64,000 nt of DNA from Aureibaculum algae. Its GTDB lineage: Bacteria > Bacteroidota > Bacteroidia > Flavobacteriales > Flavobacteriaceae. The stretch lies in contig NZ_CP040749.1 of NCBI RefSeq assembly GCF_006065315.1, forward strand, positions 3,486,501 to 3,550,500, in the 5' to 3' direction. The number at the start of each line of letters is the position of its first letter. Positions within the stretch are counted from its first letter, which is position 1. Under the pieces are notes generated by a model, which worked only from the letters and a program-made list of their open reading frames with translations, was not told where the DNA came from and did no database searches. The position numbers were made by a program, and so were the translations under genes. This document shows, in pieces, positions 16,135 through 24,213 of this stretch.

Positions 16135-16668
16135 ATGAGCAAATTAGTTTCTCCTTTAAATTTTAAAGAATGGATTGAAGAAAACAGACATTTATTAAAA
16201 CCACCTGTGGGCAATAAAGTAGTCTGGAAAGATGGTGATTTTATAGTGATGGTTGTAGGAGGTCCAAACAATAGAAAAGATTACCATTACAACGAAACTC
16301 CTGAATTTTTCTATCAAGTGGAAGGTGATATTGTACTAAAAATTATAGACAATGGCACTCCAAAAGACGTCCACATCAAAGAAGGTGATATTTATTTATT
16401 ACCACCAAAAGTGCCACATTCTCCGCAACGTGGTGCCAATACTGTAGGCTTGGTAATTGAATACAAACGCCCTGAAGGGATGCGAGATGCCTTACTTTGG
16501 TTTTGTGAAAATTGTACTACCAAATTATACGAAGAAGACTTTACCGTAAAAAATATTGAAACCGATATGCCCGTAATTTTTGACAATTATTATACGGACA
16601 AAAAGAAACGTTCGTGTCCAAATTGTGGTGAAGTTATGGAGCCACCAAAAAAAGTAAAAATAGAGTAG
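16135..16668 (+). CDS. haaO: 3-Hydroxyanthranilate 3,4-dioxygenase
   Basis: A 177-residue cupin extradiol dioxygenase that opens 3-hydroxyanthranilate to 2-amino-3-carboxymuconate 6-semialdehyde. Seen: Fe(II) ligands His51 and Glu57 in DYHYNETPEFFYQ and His95 in PKVPHSPQR; the substrate Arg in GGPNNRKDY; and a bacterial-type C-terminal rubredoxin-like iron site, Cys124/Cys127 (CENC) and Cys161/Cys164 (CPNC). Length matches bacterial homologues. ATG at 16135 lies directly after the duplicated leader repeat. It acts between kynureninase and ACMSD in this operon. Confidence 0.94.
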   Translation: MSKLVSPLNFKEWIEENRHLLKPPVGNKVVWKDGDFIVMVVGGPNNRKDYHYNETPEFFYQVEGDIVLKIIDNGTPKDVHIKEGDIYLLPPKVPHSPQRGANTVGLVIEYKRPEGMRDALLWFCENCTTKLYEEDFTVKNIETDMPVIFDNYYTDKKKRSCPNCGEVMEPPKKVKIE

Positions 16669-16681
16669 TGGTAACATTAAT

Positions 16682-16748
16682 GAGATTGCCGCGTCGCATC
16701 CATAATTACAACTTATAGATATAATTCGTTTATGCTTCTCGCAATGAC
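16682..16748. repeat. Intergenic repeat of the GTCATTGCGAG...GCAATCTC type
   Basis: Left end GAGATTGCCGCGTCGCAT, right end GCTTCTCGCAATGAC; read on the minus strand this is the widespread bacterial form GTCATTGCGAG...GCAATCTC. It occupies the haaO-ACMSD gap. Confidence 0.65.
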
Positions 16749-16782
16749 AGTATTAATAAAATAATTTAACTAACATTTAAAA

Positions 16783-16809
16783 GATTCCCGCCTTCGCTGG
16801 AGTGAAATC
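16783..16809. repeat. Short repeat GATTCCCGCCTTCGC...GAAATC next to the ACMSD start
   Basis: Inverted arms GATT(C)CC and GG(A)GTGAAATC around CGCCTTCGCTGG; ends at 16809, and the ATG of the ACMSD gene begins at 16810. Another family of flavobacterial intergenic repeat. Confidence 0.5.
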
Positions 16810-17895
16810 ATGGAAAAAAAACGCAAATTACGTATTAACGGACATTCACACTTACTACCTTATCCAGAGGAAATACCTCAATACATGAAAGATAAGGGTA
16901 TTTTTTGGGTAGATAAAGACCGGAAATTTATGCTTCAAAAAGATTGGAGCAGACCTGTAACGGATTCTAGTTTCTTCTTACACGAAAAATTAGCGTGGAT
17001 GGAGCGTTTCAAAATAGACCATGCCGTGGTACTTAATTTGTCACAGTTATACGGAAATGGACTACGTGTTGAAGAAATGAAAAAAGCATTGCGTTTTCAA
17101 AATGATTTTAATGCCAAAATTCAACAAGAGCATCCTAGTAAATTCACCTGTGGTTTTGTAGTACATCCTGGCTTTGTAAAAGGTGCCTGTTGGGAAATTG
17201 AACGTTGCGTTGAACAAGGCATGCAATTACTTTGCTTACCCACGCATTATATGGATACTATTGGTACTTGGCGTTGTATTTTTGATGAAGAAAATGAGCC
17301 TATTTTTGAATTGGCTAGTAAATTGAATTTAGCGGTGGAAATCCACCCCTACGATGGTGAAAAATTCATTAAATTAGAAAATACATCTTGGCGTTTTCAT
17401 CTCATTTGGATGCTAGCTCAATGTGCTGATGCGTATCACTTTTTTACTATAAAAGGGTATCAAGAACGATTTCCAAATATGCGAACTTGCTTTGCTCATG
17501 GTGGACAGTTAGCACAAATCAACCTAGGAAGACGGATTCAAGGTTTTGATGGTAGACCTGATTTATTTGAAGGTGATTACCATCCTAGAGCTGCTGTTGG
17601 ACATAAAAACATCTTTTTTGACACCCTAGTGCATGATACAGGTTCTCTGAAATTACTTATAGAAAATCAAGGAGCCAAACAAGTTTTAATTGGCCTAGAC
17701 GACCCATATCCTTTAGGTGAAATGGAAAGTGTAAAACAATCTTCTTATCCCGGTAAAATTTTAGACTTAGCTATTGATAGGAATATTATAAGCGAAGCAG
17801 AAAAAGATGCCATGTGGGAAGACAATGTAATCCAGTGGTTGTGTGGGGATGATCAAGAAGCTAAAGATAAATTGGTGAAGAGGATATTGAATTAA
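16810..17895 (+). CDS. 2-Amino-3-carboxymuconate-6-semialdehyde decarboxylase-type amidohydrolase
   Basis: A 361-residue metal-dependent decarboxylase of the ACMSD/amidohydrolase_2 family. Seen: an N-terminal metal motif in an unusual form (NGHSHLLPYPEE), the VHPGFVKG and LPTHYMDT strands, EIHPYDGE, a FAHGGQLAQINLGRR histidine, and the terminal metal Asp region LIGLDDPYPLGEMESVKQS, which closely follows the family's GSDYPFPLGE. It removes CO2 from the product of HaaO, sending carbon to the semialdehyde dehydrogenase instead of to quinolinate/NAD. It is the last recognised gene of the kynurenine operon. Confidence 0.87.
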   Translation: MEKKRKLRINGHSHLLPYPEEIPQYMKDKGIFWVDKDRKFMLQKDWSRPVTDSSFFLHEKLAWMERFKIDHAVVLNLSQLYGNGLRVEEMKKALRFQNDFNAKIQQEHPSKFTCGFVVHPGFVKGACWEIERCVEQGMQLLCLPTHYMDTIGTWRCIFDEENEPIFELASKLNLAVEIHPYDGEKFIKLENTSWRFHLIWMLAQCADAYHFFTIKGYQERFPNMRTCFAHGGQLAQINLGRRIQGFDGRPDLFEGDYHPRAAVGHKNIFFDTLVHDTGSLKLLIENQGAKQVLIGLDDPYPLGEMESVKQSSYPGKILDLAIDRNIISEAEKDAMWEDNVIQWLCGDDQEAKDKLVKRILN

Positions 17896-17911
17896 TTTAT
17901 TCAAAAAATAG

Positions 17912-18364
17912 ATGTCTTTCTTTAAAAAATTTTTTCCATACAAACCAAAAATGCCAGAGGCATTTATTGAAAAATTCATTAAAGATGCTAAATTAAGGCA
18001 TCTTCAAATGGAACTTTACTATAACGAAAGAATTATTCTAACCATCGATAGTCTAAAACATGTTCCTATATGGATTGAAAGAGGCAATGTCGATACCGCA
18101 AATTATAAAAATGGTTATGTAGTTTTCATTTTCTTTAACAAGAATAAATTAAGCAAAAACATCTACTACCAAAATTACAAGTTATCTGAAAATTTAGAAA
18201 TGACAGAATATAAAGGGAAACTAAATTTAATTTATTTACATTTTTTCAAAAGCGATACATCTTCAATCCTAATCTTGGAATATATAAAAAAGGTTGTCGA
18301 TAATGTTTACAAATTAGGAAATAAAAATCCAGAGATACACTTCAACTTGAGATACTTAAATTGA
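17912..18364 (+). CDS. Hypothetical protein, 150 residues
   Basis: Not recognised. A basic, Lys/Tyr-rich soluble protein: MSFFKKFFPYKPKMPEAFIEKF at the start, then alternating beta-like stretches (NGYVVFIFFNKNK, LNLIYLHFFK) and a helix (SILILEYIKKVVDNVYKLG). No signal peptide or membrane span. It starts 16 bp after the ACMSD stop, so it may be co-transcribed with the kynurenine operon, but nothing in it suggests an enzymatic role there. Codon use looks like that of the neighbours. Confidence 0.6.
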   Translation: MSFFKKFFPYKPKMPEAFIEKFIKDAKLRHLQMELYYNERIILTIDSLKHVPIWIERGNVDTANYKNGYVVFIFFNKNKLSKNIYYQNYKLSENLEMTEYKGKLNLIYLHFFKSDTSSILILEYIKKVVDNVYKLGNKNPEIHFNLRYLN

Positions 18365-18392
18365 TTATCTGAGTGATTTATAGACAACAATA

Positions 18393-18438
18393 ACCACCCC
18401 ACCCTTCGGGCACCCCTCCTTGAAAAAAGGAGGGGAAT
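18393..18438. repeat. Palindromic repeat / possible terminator after the kynurenine operon
   Basis: Perfect 9-bp stem CCCCTCCTT (18413-18421) / AAGGAGGGG (18427-18435), preceded by CCACCCCACCC. It sits between converging transcripts (the operon and hppD), where it could end both; no T-run follows, so repeat is the safer call. Confidence 0.55.
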
Positions 18439-18469
18439 TTAAAAATTTAATATGTAAACGTTGTTAGCA

Positions 18470-19630
18470 CTAAAGTGTTCCTCGATTGGCTTGTTCACGT
18501 TCAATCGCCTCAAACAAAGCTTTAAAATTACCAACACCAAAAGATTGTGCTCCTTTACGCTGAATCACTTCAAAAAACATCGTAGGTCTATCCACAACTG
18601 GTTTTGTAAACAGTTGTAATAAATAACCTTCCTCATCTCTATCAATTAAAATTCCATGCTCTTTTAGCACTTCAACATCTTCATCAATTTCACCAACACG
18701 CTCCAGCAAATCATCATAATAGGTATCTGGTACATATAGAAACTCCACACCTCTATCTCGCATTGCTCCTACTGTTTTTACAATATCATTAGTTGCTACG
18801 GCTATATGCTGAACCCCTGGTCCATTGTAAAAATCTAAATATTCTTCAATTTGCGATTTCTTTTGACCTTTGGCTGGTTCATTTATTGGGAATTTTATTC
18901 TACCATTACCGTTTGACATTACTTTACTCATTAATGCCGTATATTCAGTTGAAATATCATCATCCGTAAAGGAGATGATTTGTGCAAAGCCCATGGTTTT
19001 AGCATAAAAATCGCACCATTGCTTCATTTCTCCCCAACCCACATTACCTACCATGTGGTCGATAAATTTTAATCCCACAGGTTCTGGATTGTAATGTGAT
19101 TCCCATTTTTTATAGCCAGGTAAAAAAAGGCCCTTGTAATTTTTACGTTCTACAAATACATGAACCGTTTCACCATAGGTATAAATCCCTGATCGAATTA
19201 CAACTCCATCTTTATCTTCTTCTTTGGTGGGTTTCAAAAATGGCTTTGCTCCTCTTTTGGTAGTTTCTTCAAAAGCTTTAGTGGCATCATCAACCCAAAG
19301 AGCTACTACTTTCACACCATCACCATGCTCATTTATATGTTCATTAATTACGCCATCCTTCTCTAAAGAAGTCGTTAACACTAATCTGATCTTATCTTGT
19401 TTTAGCACATATGAAACACGGTCTTTTACACCTGTTTCTAATCCCGCAAAAGCTTCTGATTGAAACCCGAATGCTGTTTTATAGAAGTGTGCCGATTGCT
19501 TGGCATTCCCCACATATAATTCTACGTAATCGGTACCAAGTAAAGGCAAAAAATCTTCGGCATCTTCAAATATTTTTTTGATACCATATTCTGTATTTTG
19601 TAAATCTTTTAAATTCTTAATATCTGCCAT
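18470..19630 (-). CDS. hppD: 4-Hydroxyphenylpyruvate dioxygenase
   Basis: A 386-residue Fe(II) dioxygenase that turns 4-hydroxyphenylpyruvate into homogentisate. Seen: two vicinal-oxygen-chelate halves; C-terminal Fe ligands in FIDHMVGNVG, GPGVQHIAVATNDI and FFEVIQRKG, and the lid sequence SFGVGNFKALFEAIEREQ that is diagnostic. It lies 9 bp downstream of hmgA in the same direction, so the two are one operon with hmgA first. With tyrosine aminotransferase (not in the window) this is the homogentisate route for tyrosine/phenylalanine. Confidence 0.95.
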   Translation of the reverse strand: MADIKNLKDLQNTEYGIKKIFEDAEDFLPLLGTDYVELYVGNAKQSAHFYKTAFGFQSEAFAGLETGVKDRVSYVLKQDKIRLVLTTSLEKDGVINEHINEHGDGVKVVALWVDDATKAFEETTKRGAKPFLKPTKEEDKDGVVIRSGIYTYGETVHVFVERKNYKGLFLPGYKKWESHYNPEPVGLKFIDHMVGNVGWGEMKQWCDFYAKTMGFAQIISFTDDDISTEYTALMSKVMSNGNGRIKFPINEPAKGQKKSQIEEYLDFYNGPGVQHIAVATNDIVKTVGAMRDRGVEFLYVPDTYYDDLLERVGEIDEDVEVLKEHGILIDRDEEGYLLQLFTKPVVDRPTMFFEVIQRKGAQSFGVGNFKALFEAIEREQANRGTL

Positions 19631-19639
19631 GTTTTCTTT

Positions 19640-20806
19640 TTAATGATTTTCATCTAGCCAAGAGGTGTGATAATCTCCGGTATCAATTTTTAATGCTTCT
19701 TCTGTAACCATAAGCGGTTTAAAAGTATCAACCATAACTGCTAATTCTTCTGTTTTGGTTTGACCAATACTACGCTCCATTGCTCCTGGGTGCGGACCAT
19801 GAGGAATTCCTGACGGATGCAACGTAATTTGACCAATGCCAATATTATTTCTACTCATAAAATCGCCATCAACATAATACAGCACCTCATCAGAATCAAT
19901 ATTACTATGATTATAAGGAGCTGGAATGGACTGTGGATGATAATCATACAATCTAGGCACAAACGAACAGATTACAAAAGCACTAGTTTCAAAAGTTTGG
20001 TGAACAGGTGGCGGCTGATGAATTCGCCCAGTAATTGGCTCAAAATCATGGATTGACAATTTATAAGGATAATTATAACCATCCCAACCCACAACACTAA
20101 AGGGATGACCAGCATACACATATTCGTGTATCATATCTTGTTTTTTTACTTTGAGGATAAACGCTCCTTTATCTGAAAAAGTTTCCAGTTCACTTGGTGG
20201 ATGCATATCTCGTTCACAAAAAGGAGAATGCTCTAAATGTTGCCCAAACCAGTTTCGATAACGTTTTGGTGTATAAATAGGATGCTTAGACTCTACAATA
20301 AACAATCTATTATCTTCAGTATCAAAATCAATTTGGTAAATCATTCCTCTTGGAATTACCAAGTAATCACCATATTCAAAATCAATATTACCTAGAAATG
20401 TTCGTAATTTTCCAGATCCTTTATGAATAAACAAAACTTCATCGGAATCGGTATTTTTATAAAAATAATCTCTTAATGATTTTTGTGGAGCGGCTAACGC
20501 AATATAACAATCACTATTAGCTAACATTATTTTTCGACTCTCTAAAAAATCAGCTGTTGCTTTAACATTAAAACCATTTAAACTCAATGATTTCATATTT
20601 TTTTCCACAGCTATTTTTGGAGAAACATCATAAGAATTCAATACCGCTTTAACTTGTGTTGGTCTATGCGTATGGTACAACAAAGATGACATTCCATCAA
20701 AACCTATTGTTCCGAAAAGTTCTTCGTAATAGAAATCACCCGAATCGTTCTTAAAAATGGTGTGTCTTTTAGGAGGTATTTTACCCAATTTATGATATCT
20801 AGGCAT
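19640..20806 (-). CDS. hmgA: Homogentisate 1,2-dioxygenase
   Basis: A 388-residue cupin-type ring-cleavage enzyme making maleylacetoacetate from homogentisate. Seen: VIPRGMIYQIDF, PPPVHQTFETSAFVICSFVPR, YYVDGDFMSRNN, and the iron-binding GIPHGPHPGAMERSIG segment; C-terminal TEELAVMVDTFKPL. Somewhat shorter than the proteobacterial or eukaryotic enzyme (about 430-445), in line with the Bacteroidota form. First gene of the hmgA-hppD operon; the 239 bp upstream contain a -7 box and palindromes that may be operators. fahA and maiA are not nearby. Confidence 0.93.
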   Translation of the reverse strand: MPRYHKLGKIPPKRHTIFKNDSGDFYYEELFGTIGFDGMSSLLYHTHRPTQVKAVLNSYDVSPKIAVEKNMKSLSLNGFNVKATADFLESRKIMLANSDCYIALAAPQKSLRDYFYKNTDSDEVLFIHKGSGKLRTFLGNIDFEYGDYLVIPRGMIYQIDFDTEDNRLFIVESKHPIYTPKRYRNWFGQHLEHSPFCERDMHPPSELETFSDKGAFILKVKKQDMIHEYVYAGHPFSVVGWDGYNYPYKLSIHDFEPITGRIHQPPPVHQTFETSAFVICSFVPRLYDYHPQSIPAPYNHSNIDSDEVLYYVDGDFMSRNNIGIGQITLHPSGIPHGPHPGAMERSIGQTKTEELAVMVDTFKPLMVTEEALKIDTGDYHTSWLDENH

Positions 20807-20836
20807 AATTAAAAATGTTTTAAGTTAAAAAACTCA

Positions 20837-20850
20837 TTTTCAATTGAAAA
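20837..20850. promoter_or_regulatory. 14-bp palindrome upstream of hmgA
   Basis: TTTTCAATTGAAAA, a perfect palindrome 31 bp from the hmgA start. A hairpin GTTTACTT/AAGTAAAC follows at 20878-20899. Function unknown; an operator is possible. Confidence 0.35.
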
Positions 20851-20964
20851 GAAAAGTCAATATGAGTTCTGTAAAAAGTTTACTTATGAAAAAGTAAACG
20901 TCATTCAGGATTTCGCTTCATCAGAAGCTTAAGAAGTACTAATAATTCTGTAAAAGAAGTTTGC

Positions 20965-20978
20965 ATTGTATATACAAT
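20965..20978. promoter_or_regulatory. 14-bp palindrome, candidate operator of hmgA-hppD
   Basis: Perfect palindrome ATTGTATATACAAT located just downstream (on the minus strand) of the -7 box at 20989-20996, i.e. around +5 to +18 of the expected transcript, a usual place for a repressor site. Confidence 0.4.
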
Positions 20979-20988
20979 TGTTCAAACT

Positions 20989-20996
20989 CAAAGATA
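20989..20996 (-). promoter_or_regulatory. -7 box of hmgA-hppD
   Basis: CAAAGATA on +, i.e. TATCTTTG on the minus strand. The same 8-mer precedes mrp (22471) and tatD (52030). It implies a long leader of about 175 nt. Confidence 0.45.
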
Positions 20997-21045
20997 GTGA
21001 TTATTTTTTTAATTGTTTGAGTCCTAAAATTTTAGGAAGCCGAAA

Positions 21046-21282
21046 TTATTTCACGCTAACCACCTCTTTAATTTGTGGAGCGTATTTTTTGATAGTGGCT
21101 TCTACACCATTCTTTAAGGTCATTTGATTAACAGAACAGCCAATACACGCTCCTAATAGCTGAACTTTTACGATATTTTTATCAATTGAAACAAGAGAAA
21201 TATCTCCACCATCAGACTCTAAAAAAGGCCTAATTTCTGCCAATGCTTTTTCTACTTCGTTTTTTAATTTTTCTGCTGTCAT
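21046..21282 (-). CDS. NifU C-terminal domain Fe-S scaffold/carrier
   Basis: A 78-residue stand-alone Nfu domain. Seen: IRPFLESDGGDISLVSID and the cluster-binding pair Cys46/Cys49 in GACIGCSVNQMTLKNGVE. Known: Nfu domains carry a 4Fe-4S cluster between two monomers and hand it to apoproteins. It starts 4 bp after the mrp stop, so both are one operon and probably work together in Fe-S delivery in the cytoplasm. Confidence 0.93.
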   Translation of the reverse strand: MTAEKLKNEVEKALAEIRPFLESDGGDISLVSIDKNIVKVQLLGACIGCSVNQMTLKNGVEATIKKYAPQIKEVVSVK

Positions 21283-21286
21283 TCTC

Positions 21287-22429
21287 TTATTTATTTACGG
21301 CACTACAACCTGCCATAGTTGTTATTTTAACAACTTCAGTTGGTGGTAAATCGTCATTTCTTTTTACAAGTTGGGTTACCAAATTTTTAGTGATATTTAT
21401 AAAAGCCTCCTCCAAAGGTGTGTCATTTTGTAACGCAACTGGATGTCCTACATCTCCTGCTTCTCTTATACTCTGTACTAGTGGTACCTCTCCTAAAAAT
21501 GCTGTTTTTAAATCTTCTGCCAAATTTCTAGCTCCATCCTTTCCAAAGATATAATACTTATTATCAGGCAATTCTGCTGGTGTAAAGTAGCTCATATTTT
21601 CAACAATTCCTAACACCGGAACGCTAATGTTTTTCTGTTCAAACATCGCTACACCTTTTTTTGCATCTGCCAAAGCAATCTTTTGTGGCGTACTCACGAT
21701 TACAGCTCCAGAAATTGGAACTGCCTGAACAATGGACAAATGAATATCGCCAGTTCCTGGAGGTAAATCAATCAACATGAAATCAAGTTCTCCCCATTCT
21801 GCATCAAAAATAAGCTGGTTTAAAGCTTTTGACGCCATTGGTCCTCTCCAAATAACTGCCTGATCAGGTTGTGTAAAAAACCCAAGAGATAATAATTTTA
21901 CACCATAGCTTTCAATAGGCTTCATTTTAGAGCGTCCATCAACAGTAATGGCAATTGGTTTTTCATCAGCAACATCAAACATTATAGGCATTGATGGTCC
22001 ATAAACATCGGCATCTAAAACACCAACTTTAAATCCCATTTTTGATAAAGTAATGGCCAAATTAGCAGTAATAGTTGATTTACCAACTCCTCCTTTACCA
22101 GAGGCAATGGCAATTATGTTTTGAATTCCTTCAATTTTTTTACCTTTTATTAAATTACTTGGCTTTTTTTCAGGAGCAGGGGCATTCACTTTTACATTGA
22201 CTTTCACATCAATTTTCTGATAAACACGGTCGTGAATGGCCTTCATTATTTCTACTTCCACTTTTTTCTTAGCCTGTAAAGTAGGATTGCTAATAACCAC
22301 ATCAACAACAACTTCATTGCCAAAAATTACGATATTACCAATAGATTTACTCTCCACCAAACTTTTACCTTCACCAGGTGCCGTAATGCTATCTAACGCA
22401 TTATATATATCTTCTTTACTAAATTTCAT
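21287..22429 (-). CDS. mrp: Mrp/ApbC/NBP35-family P-loop ATPase lacking the CxxC
   Basis: A 380-residue Fe-S carrier ATPase. Seen: N-terminal MIP18/DUF59 domain (1-80); deviant Walker A GKGGVGKST (111-119); DADVYGPSMP; DLPPGTGDIHLS; VSTPQKIALADAKKG; GIVENMSYF. Where most Mrp proteins continue with a CxxC (as in CPNC) that binds the bridging cluster, this one reads TPAELPDNKYYIFG, and the only cysteine in the protein is near the end (Cys375, AGCSAVNK). First gene of the mrp-nfu operon, start ATG 22429 with a -7 box 42 bp upstream. Confidence 0.93.
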   Translation of the reverse strand: MKFSKEDIYNALDSITAPGEGKSLVESKSIGNIVIFGNEVVVDVVISNPTLQAKKKVEVEIMKAIHDRVYQKIDVKVNVKVNAPAPEKKPSNLIKGKKIEGIQNIIAIASGKGGVGKSTITANLAITLSKMGFKVGVLDADVYGPSMPIMFDVADEKPIAITVDGRSKMKPIESYGVKLLSLGFFTQPDQAVIWRGPMASKALNQLIFDAEWGELDFMLIDLPPGTGDIHLSIVQAVPISGAVIVSTPQKIALADAKKGVAMFEQKNISVPVLGIVENMSYFTPAELPDNKYYIFGKDGARNLAEDLKTAFLGEVPLVQSIREAGDVGHPVALQNDTPLEEAFINITKNLVTQLVKRNDDLPPTEVVKITTMAGCSAVNK

Positions 22430-22470
22430 TTTGCTATAATTTTCTCACTTCTTTATATTCATTCTAAATA

Positions 22471-22478
22471 CAAAGATA
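22471..22478 (-). promoter_or_regulatory. -7 box of mrp-nfu
   Basis: CAAAGATA on + (TATCTTTG on minus), exact consensus; expected leader about 35 nt. Confidence 0.5.
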
Positions 22479-22581
22479 GGCTTTAGACTTAACATATTAA
22501 AAGAATTTAATGGAACAAATGTTACTTACTTAAGTTGTAAAAATTCGGCTATTAAAAATATAAAATGTATCGTTTTAAATT

Positions 22582-24180
22582 CTACTCTATGATAAACGTT
22601 TCTGTCATATCCCAATTCGCTCTTAAATCATCTTTAAATTCAATATAAATTACTTTTTCTGGTTGTTCTTTACGTAGAAAATTACCCGTGTCCCATATTT
22701 TATTTTCATTTTCGTCATAAATAACTCTTAGTAAATACTTACCAGGCAATAAATCAATAAAATCGTATTGTTGCTCTTTAGTAGCATAAATTTCTTGAAC
22801 AATTTTTTCTTTACTTGATAGTAACTGAACAATAATTGGAAACTTTTTAACACCTTTTAAAGTGACAAATAACTTACCGTAATCTTCTACTTTTTTCGTG
22901 CTAAATTTATATTTTATGGTATCATTGCTTTGTTCAAAAAAGTTAAAAATAGAATTAGGTAAAATCTCCATTGTATATTTTTGATCGTATTTTTTCTCAA
23001 AGTCGAAAATAAGTTCTGATTTATCCTCTGAAATTTTCATATCATACTTTACAGCAATAGTATCTTGATCGAAAAAATCAATTTTAGTTGTATCTGCAGA
23101 TGCTAATGGTAAATTACTTAAAATTTTTAATTGATTTTTCAACTGAAATTCGCTAGAGTTCAACCTTGTTAATCGGAGTGTATCTACTTTTTTTGAACGT
23201 AATTTCACAATTACAGTATCTATAACTTTTCTATTAGACACTTTAAATTGAATAGAATCAGCCACACTTCCTTTAAAATAATAATTCAAAGTATCTTTAT
23301 CTTTTTCAAAATTAGATACACTTTTAAAATCAGGTACAACGCTTAAAGGTTCTATTTTTATACTGTCTGCCAAGCCTTCATATCCAAACTGTATATGCCC
23401 TTTGCTCACTTCAAAAGGTCTTGTAAATCTAAAAGGAAGTATTTCTTTAAATATTTTAATACTAAAACTCGAATCTGTAGGTATTGTAATATTCTTTTGA
23501 ACAAAACCAATTTTATCCTCTTTAGGATCAAATGTATAATTTTTAGATTTATCGCCTAACGCCATTAGCAAATATTCACCTGCTTTTATATTGGTAATTT
23601 CCCAAACGGTAGAATCTAAGGTATTACCTACATAATAGGGTTTTTCCTTATAGATTACAGAATCTTTAAAAGCTTCATTTATTTCATACAGCATTACGGT
23701 CACATTCTCATCTGTTTTCTTATTAAAGGCATCTTTTATATTACCATTTACTTTAAGAGAATCTATAATAGGTCCTGTTGAAAAAACAAATTTAAAATTA
23801 TTAAAAATATTACCTTCGTTATTATCGGTTACACTCTGTCCGAAATTAAAGGAATACGTTGTGTTTTCTTTTAACGTATCTAAAATTTTAATAGTTATAG
23901 TTTTGCTAGCCGTGCCTATTGGAGTTATTAAAGGGCTATTTTTTAAAGGAGGTGATATAATTAATTGAGTGTTTACATCTTTCAACTTCACATATTCATC
24001 AAATATTAGCTTTAACTCTTTACCTTTAAAATTTGTAGAATAATTTGCTGGAAAGGATTTTTCCAATAATGGAGCATCCTCATCCTTATCTCCACCAGTA
24101 GGTCTTCCCCTTTTAGCACAATCTGTTAAAAAAAGCACCAAAAGTAAAAGTCCAAAAAGTACAGAAAGTTGTTTCCTCAT
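22582..24180 (-). CDS. Ig-like (Big_5) domain lipoprotein
   Basis: A 532-residue outer-envelope lipoprotein. Start chosen at ATG 24180 (MRKQLSVLFGLLL): the upstream ATG at 24198 overlaps a perfect -7 box (24196-24203). Seen: lipobox FLTDC, RGRPTGGDKDEDAP, then a Big_5/SbsA-type Ig-like domain (FPANYSTNFKGKELKLIFDEYVKL ... NTTYSFNFGQSVTDNNEGN), a long beta-rich middle, and a C-terminal carboxypeptidase-regulatory-like domain (FIDLLPGKYLLRVIYDENENKIWDTGN). Known in Bacteroidota as an uncharacterised conserved Ig-like protein. Function unknown; a periplasm- or surface-facing scaffold is likely. Confidence 0.83.
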   Translation of the reverse strand: MRKQLSVLFGLLLLVLFLTDCAKRGRPTGGDKDEDAPLLEKSFPANYSTNFKGKELKLIFDEYVKLKDVNTQLIISPPLKNSPLITPIGTASKTITIKILDTLKENTTYSFNFGQSVTDNNEGNIFNNFKFVFSTGPIIDSLKVNGNIKDAFNKKTDENVTVMLYEINEAFKDSVIYKEKPYYVGNTLDSTVWEITNIKAGEYLLMALGDKSKNYTFDPKEDKIGFVQKNITIPTDSSFSIKIFKEILPFRFTRPFEVSKGHIQFGYEGLADSIKIEPLSVVPDFKSVSNFEKDKDTLNYYFKGSVADSIQFKVSNRKVIDTVIVKLRSKKVDTLRLTRLNSSEFQLKNQLKILSNLPLASADTTKIDFFDQDTIAVKYDMKISEDKSELIFDFEKKYDQKYTMEILPNSIFNFFEQSNDTIKYKFSTKKVEDYGKLFVTLKGVKKFPIIVQLLSSKEKIVQEIYATKEQQYDFIDLLPGKYLLRVIYDENENKIWDTGNFLRKEQPEKVIYIEFKDDLRANWDMTETFIIE

Positions 24181-24195
24181 TGTTTTAATTTGTTG

Positions 24196-24203
24196 CAAAA
24201 GTA
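24196..24203 (-). promoter_or_regulatory. -7 box of the Ig-like lipoprotein
   Basis: CAAAAGTA on + (TACTTTTG on minus). Position 16 bp upstream of ATG 24180 decides the start of that gene. Confidence 0.5.
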
Positions 24204-24213
24204 AAGAAATAAT

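Noticed and set aside
12881..18438. CRISPR array
   Set aside because: The repeats are of different families, irregularly spaced and lie between genes of one operon; no cas genes are present.
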